This document shows, piece after piece, positions 43,294 through 52,903 of a stretch of DNA of 64,000 nucleotides (positions are counted from its first letter, which is position 1; each line of letters starts with the position of its first letter). The notes below the pieces were generated by a model. That model saw only the letters and a list, made by a program, of their open reading frames with translations, had not been told where the DNA came from and did not search any database. The translations under genes were made by a program, and so were the position numbers. This DNA is from Kibdelosporangium aridum (GTDB lineage Bacteria; Actinomycetota; Actinomycetes; Mycobacteriales; Pseudonocardiaceae), in NCBI RefSeq assembly GCF_900176515.1, contig NZ_FWXV01000011.1:248001-312000 (forward strand), read 5' to 3'.

Positions 43294-44865
43294 TCAAGCG
43301 TGCAGGCTCGCGGCCTGGGAGAGGATCTCAGTGGCCCACTTGTAATCCGGTTTGCCTGACGGGGAACGCTGAATACGGCCCACGACGTGAGTCAGGCGCG
43401 GAAGTTTGTAACGGGCGATGAGCGGCGCGAGGTGGTTTTCAAGGTCTTGCCGGGTCGGGACGGGCGTGCCGGGGTGGAGTTGGAGTACCGCGGCGACTTT
43501 CTGGCCCCAGCGGGGGTCTGGGATCCCGGCCACCACGGCGTCGGTGATCGCGGGGTGGGTTTTGAGGGCGGCTTCGACTTCTTCGGGGTAGATCTTCTCG
43601 CCGCCGGAGTTGATGCAGATGGTGCCGCGGCCGAGGAAACGGACAGAGCCGTCGGCGTCCACTGTGGCCTGATCACCGGACAACGCCCAGCGGACGCCGT
43701 CGACTTCGACGAATGTGCGGGCTGTCTTGTCAGGGTCGCGGTAGTAGCCGAGGGCGATGTGGCCGCGGCGGGCTACCTGACCCACGGCACCGCTGCCTGG
43801 GATGACCGGTCGCAGAGCTTCGTCGAGGACGGTGGTGGTGTCGTTGACGGTGAACCGCCGGTCATGGTCCACTCCTGCTCCACTGTGGCCGGTCTCCGTG
43901 GATCCGAAGCTGTCCACTATGTACAACTCTGGCAGATGGGCTTGGAGACGGTCGCGGACGGGTTGGGTGAGCAGGGCTCCCGCGCTGGCGATGACGTGCA
44001 GTGATGGCAAGGACTGCGGTTCGGCGTCGAGTGCTTCGACTAGCGGCGTGGCCATCGCGTCGCCGACGATCATCATGGTCTGGCAGCTCTGTTCCTGGAT
44101 CACGCGGATCGCACCGTCGCCGGTGTACTTGCGGACAAGGCACACCTTGCCGCCGCCCAGGAACGTGATGAACGTGGCGAGGACGGCGGTGCCGTGCATC
44201 AAGGGTGGCGCCGCGAACATCACGTGCGGGGCGGCGGCGGCCGCGCGTGGGCCGACTTCCTCGGGCGTGCTGAGAGGTGCGACGCCGCCGCTCATGGCGC
44301 CGAACAGCAGGTCCTCGTGTCGCCACATGACGCCCTTGGGAATGCCGGTGGTGCCACCGGTGTAGATGATCATGAGGTCGTCGGCAGACCGCTTGGGAAA
44401 TCCTGAGCGGTCGCCCGGATGGGCACACAGCGCGTCCTCGTACCGTTGCGTGCCGGGCACGATCTCACCTTCGCCCACAGCCAGCAGGTGCCGAAGGCGG
44501 GGAACCTGCGGCAGGACAGCGGCCACGCGGTCAGTGAACTCGGTGTCGTACACCAATCCCACGAGATCAGCGTTGTCGTACAGGTAACGCAACTCGTCAC
44601 GGACGTACCGGAAGTTCACGTTGATCGGCACCGCCCGGATCTTCAGCAGCGCCACGATAGTTTCGAGGTACTCGGGGCCGTTCATCATGTGACAGCCGAC
44701 ATGATCCCCCGCGCCGATACCGGCCGCGGTGAAGTGGTGCGCAAGGCAGTTGGCTCGCCGATCCAGCTCTTGGTAGGTCAGTGTCCGCCCCTCGGCGTAC
44801 ACGGCCTCCCGGCCGGGGACGGCGTCGACGATGTGCTCGAACAGGTCAGCGAGGTTGAATTCCAT
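43294..44865 (-). CDS. Acyl-CoA synthetase (AMP-binding, class I adenylate-forming)
   Basis: 523 residues. The A3 loop is MIIYTGGTTGIPKGVMWRH (near residue 163), VDSFGSTETG (near 316) is A5, ALSGDQATVD (near 393) is A7, and SPSGKPDYKWA near the C-terminus supplies the catalytic Lys of A10. These enzymes activate carboxylic acids, usually fatty acids, as acyl-AMP and then CoA thioesters. It follows the PPOX-type gene by nine bases on the same strand, with a divergent TetR, which suggests a lipid or xenobiotic degradation unit. Confidence 0.9.
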   Translation of the reverse strand: MEFNLADLFEHIVDAVPGREAVYAEGRTLTYQELDRRANCLAHHFTAAGIGAGDHVGCHMMNGPEYLETIVALLKIRAVPINVNFRYVRDELRYLYDNADLVGLVYDTEFTDRVAAVLPQVPRLRHLLAVGEGEIVPGTQRYEDALCAHPGDRSGFPKRSADDLMIIYTGGTTGIPKGVMWRHEDLLFGAMSGGVAPLSTPEEVGPRAAAAAPHVMFAAPPLMHGTAVLATFITFLGGGKVCLVRKYTGDGAIRVIQEQSCQTMMIVGDAMATPLVEALDAEPQSLPSLHVIASAGALLTQPVRDRLQAHLPELYIVDSFGSTETGHSGAGVDHDRRFTVNDTTTVLDEALRPVIPGSGAVGQVARRGHIALGYYRDPDKTARTFVEVDGVRWALSGDQATVDADGSVRFLGRGTICINSGGEKIYPEEVEAALKTHPAITDAVVAGIPDPRWGQKVAAVLQLHPGTPVPTRQDLENHLAPLIARYKLPRLTHVVGRIQRSPSGKPDYKWATEILSQAASLHA

Positions 44866-44874
44866 TGCCGTGCC

Positions 44875-45372
44875 TCACAAGTAGGCGGCGGTCGTACCGC
44901 CGAGCGGGAGCGCAGGCAGGCCGAGTTTGCGGTGGTCCCACGATCGGGTTCGCGTGACGTCAACCCGCACGGCGATCCGTTTGGCGAGCATGAACTCCAC
45001 CATCGGCCTGGTTTCCTCGGTGTAGGGCCCGTTGTAGCGCTCCCACACGTTCACGCCGACCGCCCACAACGCGTCGGGGTCGTCGACGATCGTGGCGTGG
45101 CCTTCCAGCGCGACCCCGCGCAACGTGTCGTAGGTGTGGCCGGTCTCGATCATCACGGTGACCCGGTTGTCACGGCGGATGTTCACGGCCTTCTGCGACT
45201 TGGCCTTGGTCTCGAACCACACCACGCCGTCGATCACCGCGTACCACATCGCGACGAGATGAGGCTGCCCGGACGGGGCGATCGTGGCGAGTGTCGCGAC
45301 CCGCTGTTCGGTCAGGAACTGGGTGATCTCTTCGGCGGACATCACGATCTGCGCGCGCTGGTTCACTCCCAT
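44875..45372 (-). CDS. PPOX-class pyridoxamine 5'-phosphate oxidase-fold protein
   Basis: 165 residues from ATG 45372. LTEQRVATLATIAPSGQPHLVAMWYAV is the split-barrel flavin/F420-binding start; WFETKAKSQKAVNIRRDNRVTVMIE is the dimer and cofactor region. Actinobacterial members are often F420-dependent reductases. It is the first gene of the two-gene unit with the acyl-CoA synthetase. F420 rather than FMN use is a guess by taxon. Confidence 0.8.
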   Translation of the reverse strand: MGVNQRAQIVMSAEEITQFLTEQRVATLATIAPSGQPHLVAMWYAVIDGVVWFETKAKSQKAVNIRRDNRVTVMIETGHTYDTLRGVALEGHATIVDDPDALWAVGVNVWERYNGPYTEETRPMVEFMLAKRIAVRVDVTRTRSWDHRKLGLPALPLGGTTAAYL

Positions 45373-45410
45373 GAGAGCCCCTTTGCCACTCGATGAGACG
45401 TAGTCCAGAA

Positions 45411-45425
45411 TGAGACTGTGTCTCA
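45411..45425. promoter_or_regulatory. TetR operator palindrome
   Basis: TGAGAC-TGT-GTCTCA is a perfect palindrome covering the TetR start codon. A further TGAGAC occurs at 45394. It can control both the TetR gene and the divergent PPOX/acyl-CoA synthetase unit. Confidence 0.6.
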
Positions 45426-46011
45426 CAGTGAACCGGAGAGCCTCGCAGTTCGCAAGAGGCGGGCCACCTACGCCCGGATCGCCGCCTCGGCGGCCCGGCT
45501 CGTCGGCGCGCAGGGAATCGCCAACACCACGGTGGACCAGATCGCCGCGGACGCCGAAGTCGCACGCGCGACCTTTTTCCGTTACTACGACACAAAAGAG
45601 AGCGCTGTCGCCGAAGGCGTCACCGGGCCATGGCTCACCCTCGTCAGCGACGCGATCGCCCGCCAGCCCGATCACCTGCCCGCGAAAGACGCACTCGTCG
45701 CCGCCTTCAGCGAACTCGCCGGGCAATTCCCCGCCTACCACGACCAGATCCGGGAACTGGCCCGGCTCACCCGCTCGTCTCCCACCCTCGACGCCTGGAC
45801 CACACAGGCATATCAGCGTTACGAACACGCCATCGCCGAACTGCTTGCTCCACGCTTCGCCAATGTCGAAGCACGCGATCCACGACCACGCCTACTCGCA
45901 GCACTCGTCATGGCCGCGGTGCGCATATCCCTCGACGACTGGATCGACCAGGGAGGCGATCTTCCCGAGCTCATCCACCGCGCCCTCGACTCGATCTCCA
46001 TCGGGCCGTAA
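45418..46011 (+). CDS. TetR-family transcriptional regulator
   Basis: 197 residues from GTG 45418. The helix-turn-helix is VDQIAADAEVARATFFRYYDTKESA (residues 39-63). It is divergent from the PPOX and acyl-CoA synthetase genes and its start lies within a palindrome, so it likely represses itself and that pair. The ligand might be an acyl-CoA, by analogy with FadR-type TetRs. Confidence 0.87.
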   Translation: MSHSEPESLAVRKRRATYARIAASAARLVGAQGIANTTVDQIAADAEVARATFFRYYDTKESAVAEGVTGPWLTLVSDAIARQPDHLPAKDALVAAFSELAGQFPAYHDQIRELARLTRSSPTLDAWTTQAYQRYEHAIAELLAPRFANVEARDPRPRLLAALVMAAVRISLDDWIDQGGDLPELIHRALDSISIGP

Positions 46012-46105
46012 CCGTTGACCTTGACGGCGGGCCGTCCCGCGTACCACAGTGTCTACGAGAGCGCTCTCATCCTCTCTCGACCCTGCGGAGAAGCGAGAGC
46101 ACCAC

Positions 46106-47236
46106 ATGAACAGATCCAAGAAGCTGTGCGCGTCCGTCGCGGGCGCGCTCCTTGTGCTGGGCACCGGTCTCCTGGGTGGCGGCACGTCCGCCGCCGCGAG
46201 CCCGACACCACAAGAGGGCAGTTTTGTCGCCGCCATGCAGCGCGACCTCGGACTCACCGCCGACCAGGTTCAGACTCGGCTGAGCCAGGAAGCCACCGCC
46301 ATGGCCGTCGACCCGGCCGCCAAAGCCGCGGCGGGAACCGCGTTTGGCGGGTCTTGGTTCGACGCGAGGACAGGGCGGCTCACGGTCGGCTTGTCCACGT
46401 CGGACAAGGCGGTGCACGACGCGGTCCGGGCCGCCGGTGCGGACACCGTCCACGTCGGACAGTCGCTCGCCGCGCTCGACGCGGCCAAGGCCAAGCTCGA
46501 CACGCTCAAAGCACCAGTCGACGTCGCCGCATGGCGCGTCGACCCGCGGCGTGGCGGGCTGGTCGTCACTGTCCGGAAAGGCGGCGACACCGGGGACTTC
46601 CTCGCTGCGGCCCGCCAGTTCGGGCCCGTGATCGTCGAAGAGATCACCACGACGCCGAAGACATTCGCGGCCGGGACGGTCGGCGGCGACCCGTACTACA
46701 TCAACGGCAACACGCGCTGCTCGATCGGATTCTCGGTACATGGCGGGTTCGTCAGCGCGGGCCATTGCGGCGGCGTGAACAGCTCCGTGGTGGGCTGGGA
46801 CGGGTCATGGATGGGCACCTTCGCGGGCTCGTCGTTCCCGGGCAACGACTACGCGTTCATCCGCATCGGCGGCGGCTGGTGGACCGCGCCGGTCGTGCTC
46901 GGGTGGGGCGCCGTCCCCGACCGGTTGGTGCGAGGCTCGGCCGAGGCGCCGGTCGGCTCGTCGATCTGCCGATCCGGCTCGACGACGCGCTGGCATTGCG
47001 GCACGGTCCTCGCGAAGAACGAGACCGTCAACTACCAGCAGGGCGCGGTACACCAGATGACCAAGACCAGTGTGTGCGCCCAGCCCGGCGATTCCGGCGG
47101 CTCGTTCATCACCGGTGAGCAGGCCCAAGGCGTCACGTCCGGCGGGTGGGGCAACTGCTCCACCGGCGGTGAGACCTGGTTCCAGCCGGTGAACGAGATC
47201 CTTGGCGTCTACGGCCTTTCGCTGGTCACCGCCTGA
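46106..47236 (+). CDS. Secreted S1 serine protease with alpha-lytic-type propeptide (streptogrisin-like)
   Basis: 376 residues from ATG 46106. Signal peptide (KKLCASVAGALLVLGTGLLGGGTSAAA); Pro_Al_protease propeptide (FVAAMQRDLGLTADQVQTRL onward, to about 190); then the mature protease. The catalytic triad is His in GFVSAGHCG, Asp in GNDYAFIRI and Ser in QPGDSGGSFI. Paired cysteines around the His and Ser sites form the expected disulfides. Alpha-lytic/streptogrisin-type enzymes are extracellular endoproteases that need the propeptide to fold. It is followed by a 16-bp terminator hairpin. Confidence 0.93.
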   Translation: MNRSKKLCASVAGALLVLGTGLLGGGTSAAASPTPQEGSFVAAMQRDLGLTADQVQTRLSQEATAMAVDPAAKAAAGTAFGGSWFDARTGRLTVGLSTSDKAVHDAVRAAGADTVHVGQSLAALDAAKAKLDTLKAPVDVAAWRVDPRRGGLVVTVRKGGDTGDFLAAARQFGPVIVEEITTTPKTFAAGTVGGDPYYINGNTRCSIGFSVHGGFVSAGHCGGVNSSVVGWDGSWMGTFAGSSFPGNDYAFIRIGGGWWTAPVVLGWGAVPDRLVRGSAEAPVGSSICRSGSTTRWHCGTVLAKNETVNYQQGAVHQMTKTSVCAQPGDSGGSFITGEQAQGVTSGGWGNCSTGGETWFQPVNEILGVYGLSLVTA

Positions 47237-47242
47237 TCAACC

Positions 47243-47280
47243 CCACCAAGGTCGCAGTTCGCGGACTGCGACCTTGGTGG
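47243..47280 (+). terminator. Strong hairpin terminator after the S1 protease
   Basis: A perfect 16-bp stem: CCACCAAGGTCGCAGT (47243-47258) and ACTGCGACCTTGGTGG (47265-47280), loop TCGCGG. Confidence 0.75.
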
Positions 47281-47368
47281 AGTTCAACGAAATCCGATCT
47301 TGACAACAGCTGGCCGCGTTGACCGCAGCGATGTTGTGCAGCGGTGACTCTCAGTACGCTGGCGAGTC

Positions 47369-48601
47369 ATGCGACCCGACATACTGCGCACGCATCTACA
47401 TAGCCGGCGCGATGTTCTTGGTTTGACAGCAAAGGCGGCGGCAGTCACGGCCGCTGTCTCGGTGGGCATGGACACGTCCACCGCGGCCGCCGAAGAGGAG
47501 TTCAGCGACCGCATGTTCTCGCTGGACGAGGTAGCGGGATGGGCCGAGCGCACCGCCCGCCGCTACGGCCGCGATGACCAACGGGGCACGTGGAACGAGG
47601 TGACGCCCGAACGGACCGGCCAAGCTTTGCGGCTGCTTGACGGGCGCGGCCCGGTGAAGACGTACAACCTGGGCGAACTGCTGCAGGACAACTTCCCGGC
47701 GTTCGCCGGTGTCCCGCCCAGGGTGCTGCGTCAGCGGCTGCTCGTCACCGGCTACCAGCCGCAGGGCGACTTCATCCCGTCCGCGAGCTACGACCCGCGG
47801 ACGCATCCGGAGTCGGGCATCCTGCAATCGCCCACCCCGTTGGGCGCCAACATCATCTCCTTCCACGAGGAGCGGTTTCCGCACAGCGGCACGTACCAGA
47901 TCGCCACCCAGCTCGACAACCTCGGGCATATCGGTGTCGGCGAGATCTACTACAACGGCTTCCGCGGGCCGGACATCGCCACTCCGCGTGGACTGGCCAA
48001 ACTCGGCAACGAACACACCGGCCCGATCGTGACCCGCGGGATCGTCTACGACATCGTCGGGCTGAAGCTGGCGCAGGGAGCTCGTACCGACCTGTTCCGT
48101 TCACCCGTGAACGGTGAATGGGTGCTGCGCGACAACTATCGGATCACCCTGGCCGACCTGGGCGCTGCGCTCCGCAGGCAGGGCGTGCGCCGTGAGCCTG
48201 GGCCCGGCGACGTCGCGCTGTTGCGCACCGGGTGGACGCACCTGCTTGACCGAGCGGGGTTCGACAACCCGGAAAACCCGAACAACCGCCGGTACATCAC
48301 CAACGAGCCGGGCATCTATCTGCGTGAGGCCCGGTACTTCGCGTCTCGCCGCGTCGCCATGGTCGGCAGCGACACCTGGGGACTCGAGGTGACCGATCCG
48401 GCCGTCACCGGCCAGAACGTCTTCCCGGTGCACCAGGTGCTGCTCACCCAGCACGGCGTGCGCATCGGCGAGGGGATCCGGACCGAGGAACTGGTCGCCG
48501 ACGGCGTGTCGGAGTTCGTCTACATCGTCACGCCCCAGTTCCACGTCGGCTCCACTGCCGGAAACACCCCACCTGCCGCCCTCGCCGTGCCGCGACGCTG
48601 A
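47369..48601 (+). CDS. Tat-exported cyclase-family (kynurenine formamidase-like) protein
   Basis: 410 residues. SRRDVLGLTAKAAAVTAAVS (residues 12-31) is a twin-arginine signal. The body matches the PF04199 cyclase fold: SGTYQIATQLDNLGHIGVG near 175 stands where the metal-binding H-x-G-T-H-x-D-x-P-x-H motif lies, with the Asp and last His kept but the first positions altered; DVALLRTGWTHLL and FPVHQVLLTQHGVRIGE follow. Members hydrolyse N-formylkynurenine or cyclic compounds. The degenerate motif makes activity uncertain. Confidence 0.75.
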   Translation: MRPDILRTHLHSRRDVLGLTAKAAAVTAAVSVGMDTSTAAAEEEFSDRMFSLDEVAGWAERTARRYGRDDQRGTWNEVTPERTGQALRLLDGRGPVKTYNLGELLQDNFPAFAGVPPRVLRQRLLVTGYQPQGDFIPSASYDPRTHPESGILQSPTPLGANIISFHEERFPHSGTYQIATQLDNLGHIGVGEIYYNGFRGPDIATPRGLAKLGNEHTGPIVTRGIVYDIVGLKLAQGARTDLFRSPVNGEWVLRDNYRITLADLGAALRRQGVRREPGPGDVALLRTGWTHLLDRAGFDNPENPNNRRYITNEPGIYLREARYFASRRVAMVGSDTWGLEVTDPAVTGQNVFPVHQVLLTQHGVRIGEGIRTEELVADGVSEFVYIVTPQFHVGSTAGNTPPAALAVPRR

Positions 48602-48737
48602 CCGTTCACGCAAAAGGCTCCGGTCGGCGGTCGCCAGTCCGCCGGCCTGAGTCAGGTCAGGTCGACGCTCGGGCTGACCCCATCGGCCGAGCTGATGAAG
48701 TCTGACTGCCGTCGCTCGGCCGCAGGCGGCCGAAGGA

Positions 48738-49949
48738 TCATCCACCTTTTCGTGAACCTGCCCGCGTCAGCAGAACCAACGCGATCCCCATCCACAACGC
48801 CAGATAACCGAATGCGACGCTCGGCGCCACGAACGTGTACAGCAGACCCGCGACCGCACTGGCCGCGACATTGCCAGCAGCCTGCAGCGTCGCAAGGAGA
48901 CCGAAAGCCGAACCTCGAAGTTCCTCGGGTGCCAACGTGGCCACAGCCGCGTGTTCGGCTGTCTCCGCGCACCCGATACCCAATCCGGCCAACGCGAACG
49001 CCGCTCCCAGCAACAGGATCACCGGCCCGGAGACCGCGAACACCGAATAAGCAAGCAAAAACGCCGCCACACCCAGCATCGTGACCACAAGCGGCCCGAA
49101 CCGATCAGACCATCGGCCAGCGGGAAACGACACAACGGTGGCCGCCATGTTGTAGACGACGTACAGCCCGATCGCGATCTGGGTTGCCGTGTCGACACCG
49201 TGGCCGGGAGCGAGCAAGTCGGTCGCCCTCAGGATCAGCAACGTGGCCGCGACGTTGCCCACTTCGAACGCGGTGAACCCGGCCATCACGCGTCCGAGCT
49301 GTCCCCGCAGTACCGGCCGGACGCGGAAACGCAGCTCCCGTCGCTGCGCCACCTTGGGCGCTTTCGTTCGCCGGATCGCGTAGACGATCGCTGCCGCGGC
49401 AAGCAATCCGGGAATGACCGAGAGCAGGATCGCTGTTCGTACCCCGACCAGCGACACGAGACCAAGCGCGAGCAGCGGCCCGGCAATCGCGCCGAGGTTG
49501 TCCATGGTGCGCTCAAAGCCGTAAGCACGACCGTAAGCGTGCTTGGGCACTAAGTCCGCCAACAACGCGTTGCGGGCCGGTACCCGCAGACCACGAGCTG
49601 CCCACGCCGCCCCGCGCAGAACACCCGCCTGCACAGCCGAGCTCGCGGTGCCGATCAACGCCGAGAAAACCGCCGTGGCGGAATATCCGCCCACAGCAAC
49701 CGATCGCCTCCGCTTTGGGTCGTCGGCCAACGCTCCGCCAACGAACCGCCCTGCTCCCGCAAGCCCTTCCGAAACACCTTCGATCACTCCGAGCGCCGCA
49801 GCGGGGGCACCCAACGTCGAGGTGACGAAGCTGGCCATGAGCGACGTCGGCACCTCATGACCCACATCGGCCAGAAAGCTGGCGGCGCCGATCCCACTGA
49901 CTCCACGCGTCAACCACGGCCGTTCCGACACCGTCACCCACTCGCCCAC
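48738..49949 (-). CDS. MFS transporter
   Basis: 403 residues, about twelve hydrophobic segments. Loop 2-3 reads GGALADDPKRRR, a variant of motif A, and the second half carries FPAGRWSDRFGPL, its counterpart. SYATAV-type drug-efflux signatures are weak, so the substrate is open. Several GTG codons near 49949 could serve as start. It is divergent from the GntR-PBP regulator at 50068, which may control it. Confidence 0.85.
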   Translation of the reverse strand: MGEWVTVSERPWLTRGVSGIGAASFLADVGHEVPTSLMASFVTSTLGAPAAALGVIEGVSEGLAGAGRFVGGALADDPKRRRSVAVGGYSATAVFSALIGTASSAVQAGVLRGAAWAARGLRVPARNALLADLVPKHAYGRAYGFERTMDNLGAIAGPLLALGLVSLVGVRTAILLSVIPGLLAAAAIVYAIRRTKAPKVAQRRELRFRVRPVLRGQLGRVMAGFTAFEVGNVAATLLILRATDLLAPGHGVDTATQIAIGLYVVYNMAATVVSFPAGRWSDRFGPLVVTMLGVAAFLLAYSVFAVSGPVILLLGAAFALAGLGIGCAETAEHAAVATLAPEELRGSAFGLLATLQAAGNVAASAVAGLLYTFVAPSVAFGYLALWMGIALVLLTRAGSRKGG

Positions 49950-50067
49950 GCCCCACAGGCAACAGCAGGCGAAACAGAATCGGCAGACTGTTTCCGCAGC
50001 TCGTGGCGGGATACAATGAGATCCCGAACCAATCTGTGTTCCTACTCAACGAAGCAGAGCACGCCGA

Positions 50068-51000
50068 ATGGCCCGCTACATCGAGATCGCGTCACAGCTC
50101 GCCCAGCGTGTTCGGTCCGGTGACCTGCCGCCAGGCGCCTCGTTACCCGCGGTCCGGGCGTACGCGGCGGAGCTCGGGGCAACGTCATCCACGATCGTGC
50201 GCGCCTACCGCCACCTCGCCCGCGCTGGCGTCGTCATCGTGGCTGACCGCCGCCGAGCCCGCGTAGCCACCGATGGCGTCATCGCCGCGGCGCGTCTCCT
50301 CGAAGCAGACCGCGTCTTCCGCCTCGCCGGAAGCGACGACCCAGCGCTCCAGCTCCTGCTCGACCACACCACGCCCTCGGTGACACCAGTCGGCACGCGT
50401 GGCAGCTTCCAAGCATTACGAGCCCTTGCCCGTAGTGCCGCCGACGGCGCCGCGATCCACTTGCGACACCGCGACGGTGACTACAACGCTCCCTTCGCAC
50501 GCGCGCTGCTGCGCGAGAACGACCCGCACATGCTCCACCTGTGGCGACGTGAACAAGGTTTGCTTGTCCCACGGGGAAATCCACGGAATCTCCGTAGCGC
50601 GGCAGACCTCGCCAGCTTGTTGGTCGCCCGCCGTGAACAAGGCGCAGGCACCCGTGTCCTGTTGGATCAACTGCTCATCGCCGACAACATCCAGCCGGAC
50701 ACCATCGCCGGGCCCGAACTGCACTCCCACCTCGAGATCGCACTCGCCATCGCGGCAGGCATCGCCGACACCGGCCTCGGCATCCGCGCCCACACCAGCG
50801 AACTCGGTCTCGACTTCGTCCCACTGACATGGGAGTCCTACGACATCGCCCTGCCCGGATCCGCCCTTGGCGCCGCGCAACCACTACTGACTGCCCTCAA
50901 AAGTCCCACCCTCCACAACGCCATCACCGAACTCGGCGGCTACGACCTCACCACCACCGGGACAGTCACGCGGCTTGTGCCAGCCCGTACTTCCGGATAG
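50068..51000 (+). CDS. GntR-type HTH regulator with C-terminal periplasmic-binding-like domain
   Basis: 310 residues. The winged helix is at 1-70 (LAQRVRSGDLPPGASLPAVRAYAAELGATSSTIVRAYRHL). The rest resembles PBP_like molybdate- or ligand-binding domains fused to regulators: RREQGAGTRVLLDQLL near residue 190 and HLEIALAIAAGIADTGLGI near 225 are typical. It probably senses an oxyanion or small solute and controls the divergent MFS gene. Confidence 0.82.
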   Translation: MARYIEIASQLAQRVRSGDLPPGASLPAVRAYAAELGATSSTIVRAYRHLARAGVVIVADRRRARVATDGVIAAARLLEADRVFRLAGSDDPALQLLLDHTTPSVTPVGTRGSFQALRALARSAADGAAIHLRHRDGDYNAPFARALLRENDPHMLHLWRREQGLLVPRGNPRNLRSAADLASLLVARREQGAGTRVLLDQLLIADNIQPDTIAGPELHSHLEIALAIAAGIADTGLGIRAHTSELGLDFVPLTWESYDIALPGSALGAAQPLLTALKSPTLHNAITELGGYDLTTTGTVTRLVPARTSG

Positions 51001-51132
51001 CCCGCCAGTCCTGGACCGCGATGTGTCCGGTGCCAGAAGATGCGCACTGTATTGGTTGTTGGGACGCCGTGTCAGGGGAGCTGACAGCGCGGTGACCGTC
51101 CTGTGTCAGGACGGTTGGCGATCGTTGCTGCC

Positions 51133-52371
51133 ATGAACAGCTCATCGATTGCGGCCCCGGAGCCGCGAATGACCAGCGATGCCAACGACAACAAGGGCCG
51201 GATGCAGCGGCTCGTCCGGCGAGCGGGGGTCACGGCGGTGGCGGCCGCACTGCTGGCCGGGGCGGCGTTGTCCGGGGTGGCCGAGGCCGGGCAGGATCGC
51301 CCGGACCTGCAGGCGACGGTCCAGGCGATCGTCGACTCCGGTTTCGCCGGAGCGCAGCTAAGGGTGCACGACCAGCGCGGCCACTGGGTCGGCAGCGCCG
51401 GCGTGCGCAAGCTGGGCGAGACCGCGAAGCCGCCGACGAACGGGCGGTTCCGGATCGGCAGCAACACCAAGACCTTCGTCGCGACCGTGGTGCTGCAACT
51501 GGTCGCGGAGGGCAGTGTCGGCCTGGACGCACCGGTGGCCGGCTACCTGCCCGAGTTCGGCTTGGACCGGCGGATCACGGTGCGGATGCTGTTGCAGCAC
51601 ACCAGCGGGTTGTTCGACTACACCGGCGCGATGCTGCCCGACGGGACGATCGTGCCGGGGATTCCCTTGGTGGGCCAGGAGTTCGTGGACAACCGGTTCC
51701 ACACCTACCGGGCGGAGGAGTTGGTGCGGTTCGGCTTGTCCAAGCCGGCGCTGTTCGCGCCGGGAACGGACTGGACCTACACCAACATCAACTACATACT
51801 GGCCGGACTGCTGATCGAGAAGATCAGCGGCCGCCCCTACGGCGACGAGCTCCAGCGCCGGATCCTGCGGCCGCTCGGGCTGCGGGACACCGTGGTGCCG
51901 GGCACGCAGCCGGGGATCCCCGGGCCGCACGCCCACGGCTACTACCGCTACCAGGACGCTGGGCAGTGGAAGACGGTCGACATCACCCGCCAGAACCCGT
52001 CCTGGGCGGGCAGCGCCGGTGAGCTGATCTCGACCACCAAGGACCTCCACACGTTCTTCTCCGCGCTGCTGGGCGGGAAGCTCCTCCCGAGCCCGCTGTT
52101 GGCCGAGATGCGTAAGCCGCACCCCAAGGGCGGCTACGGCCTCGGGTTGTGGGTGCAGGACGCGGGACCGGACTGCGGTGGCATCGTCCTCAAAGGCATG
52201 GGCGGCTTCCACGGCTACGGGACGATCATGGCAAGCACCCCGGACGGCAGCAGGGCCTTCGAGCTGTCGCTGACCTACGGTGACTCCGCGGCCGACCTGG
52301 GACAGGCGTACGACAAGGCCGACCGGACGCTCGTCAACAAGGTGATCTGCGGCGGACAGCCCGGTCGATGA
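51133..52371 (+). CDS. Secreted class C beta-lactamase-fold serine hydrolase
   Basis: 412 residues from ATG 51133; GTG 51103 is possible. A long basic N-region and hydrophobic stretch (AGVTAVAAALLAGAALSGVAEA) form the signal peptide. The catalytic S-x-x-K is in IGSNTKTFVA, the Y-x-N in WTYTNINYIL, and HGYGT stands for the third motif. Actinomycete members include D-alanyl-D-alanine carboxypeptidases and esterases. It is transcribed alone and ends at a shared terminator. Confidence 0.9.
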   Translation: MNSSSIAAPEPRMTSDANDNKGRMQRLVRRAGVTAVAAALLAGAALSGVAEAGQDRPDLQATVQAIVDSGFAGAQLRVHDQRGHWVGSAGVRKLGETAKPPTNGRFRIGSNTKTFVATVVLQLVAEGSVGLDAPVAGYLPEFGLDRRITVRMLLQHTSGLFDYTGAMLPDGTIVPGIPLVGQEFVDNRFHTYRAEELVRFGLSKPALFAPGTDWTYTNINYILAGLLIEKISGRPYGDELQRRILRPLGLRDTVVPGTQPGIPGPHAHGYYRYQDAGQWKTVDITRQNPSWAGSAGELISTTKDLHTFFSALLGGKLLPSPLLAEMRKPHPKGGYGLGLWVQDAGPDCGGIVLKGMGGFHGYGTIMASTPDGSRAFELSLTYGDSAADLGQAYDKADRTLVNKVICGGQPGR

Positions 52372-52385
52372 AGTCACGAACGCCC

Positions 52386-52445
52386 GGCCGAGCAGGCAGA
52401 CCCGGGTCGACACCCCCAGTCGGCCGACGGATTGCCTGCTCGGCC
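52386..52445. terminator. Bidirectional terminator with long loop
   Basis: GGCCGAGCAGGCA (52386-52398) and TGCCTGCTCGGCC (52433-52445) are exact complements, separated by 34 bases, between convergent genes. Confidence 0.6.
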
Positions 52446-52455
52446 TTGGCGTGCG

Positions 52456-52887
52456 TCAAGGCGCCGAAGGCCGGGCGTGGTGCACGGAGTCCTTGGAGAT
52501 GATCTCGATGCCGTGGCCGGTGAACCGGTCCCGCACCTCGTCGAAGCCGCTCGCGAGCGTGACCGGCAGTTCGTAGAACTCGTCAAGAACGGCCCGAGCC
52601 ATGTCGTTGTCACCAACAGCCATGTCCCAGGCGACCTGTTGGCCTAAAAGGGAAATCTCGTAGGCGAAGAACGCACAGCAGGCCTTCTCCCGTGCCGCGA
52701 GGTCCCGCACCCAGGCCTCGACGCCAGGGTTGGCGTGGAACAGAAAGCGGATGCCCGTCCCGGTCCTTTCCCTGCCCGCAAGCGCCTCGCCGAACAGCCG
52801 CTTGTATTCGGCGAGACGCTCGTCCTCGGTGTCAGGCGCGGTGGTCATGTCACACACGATCGGTGTGGAAGCAGCTGGAATATCCAT
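52456..52887 (-). CDS. CCAFF-motif protein, divergent from a MerR regulator
   Basis: 143 residues from ATG 52887. The middle reads VRDLAAREKACCAFFAYEI (residues 84-102), with a K-A-CC-AFF core; the N-terminus has DMTTAPDTEDERLAEYKRLFGEAL. No signal peptide or membrane segment. The same R-DL-ARE-x-x-CC-AFF segment recurs in the protein at 54018. Adjacent cysteines beside a MerR regulator and a MerT-like protein suggest a thiophilic-metal-binding role, which is inference. I recognise no named family. Confidence 0.7.
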   Translation of the reverse strand: MDIPAASTPIVCDMTTAPDTEDERLAEYKRLFGEALAGRERTGTGIRFLFHANPGVEAWVRDLAAREKACCAFFAYEISLLGQQVAWDMAVGDNDMARAVLDEFYELPVTLASGFDEVRDRFTGHGIEIISKDSVHHARPSAP

Positions 52888-52903
52888 ACCGCAGACCTTA
52901 GAG

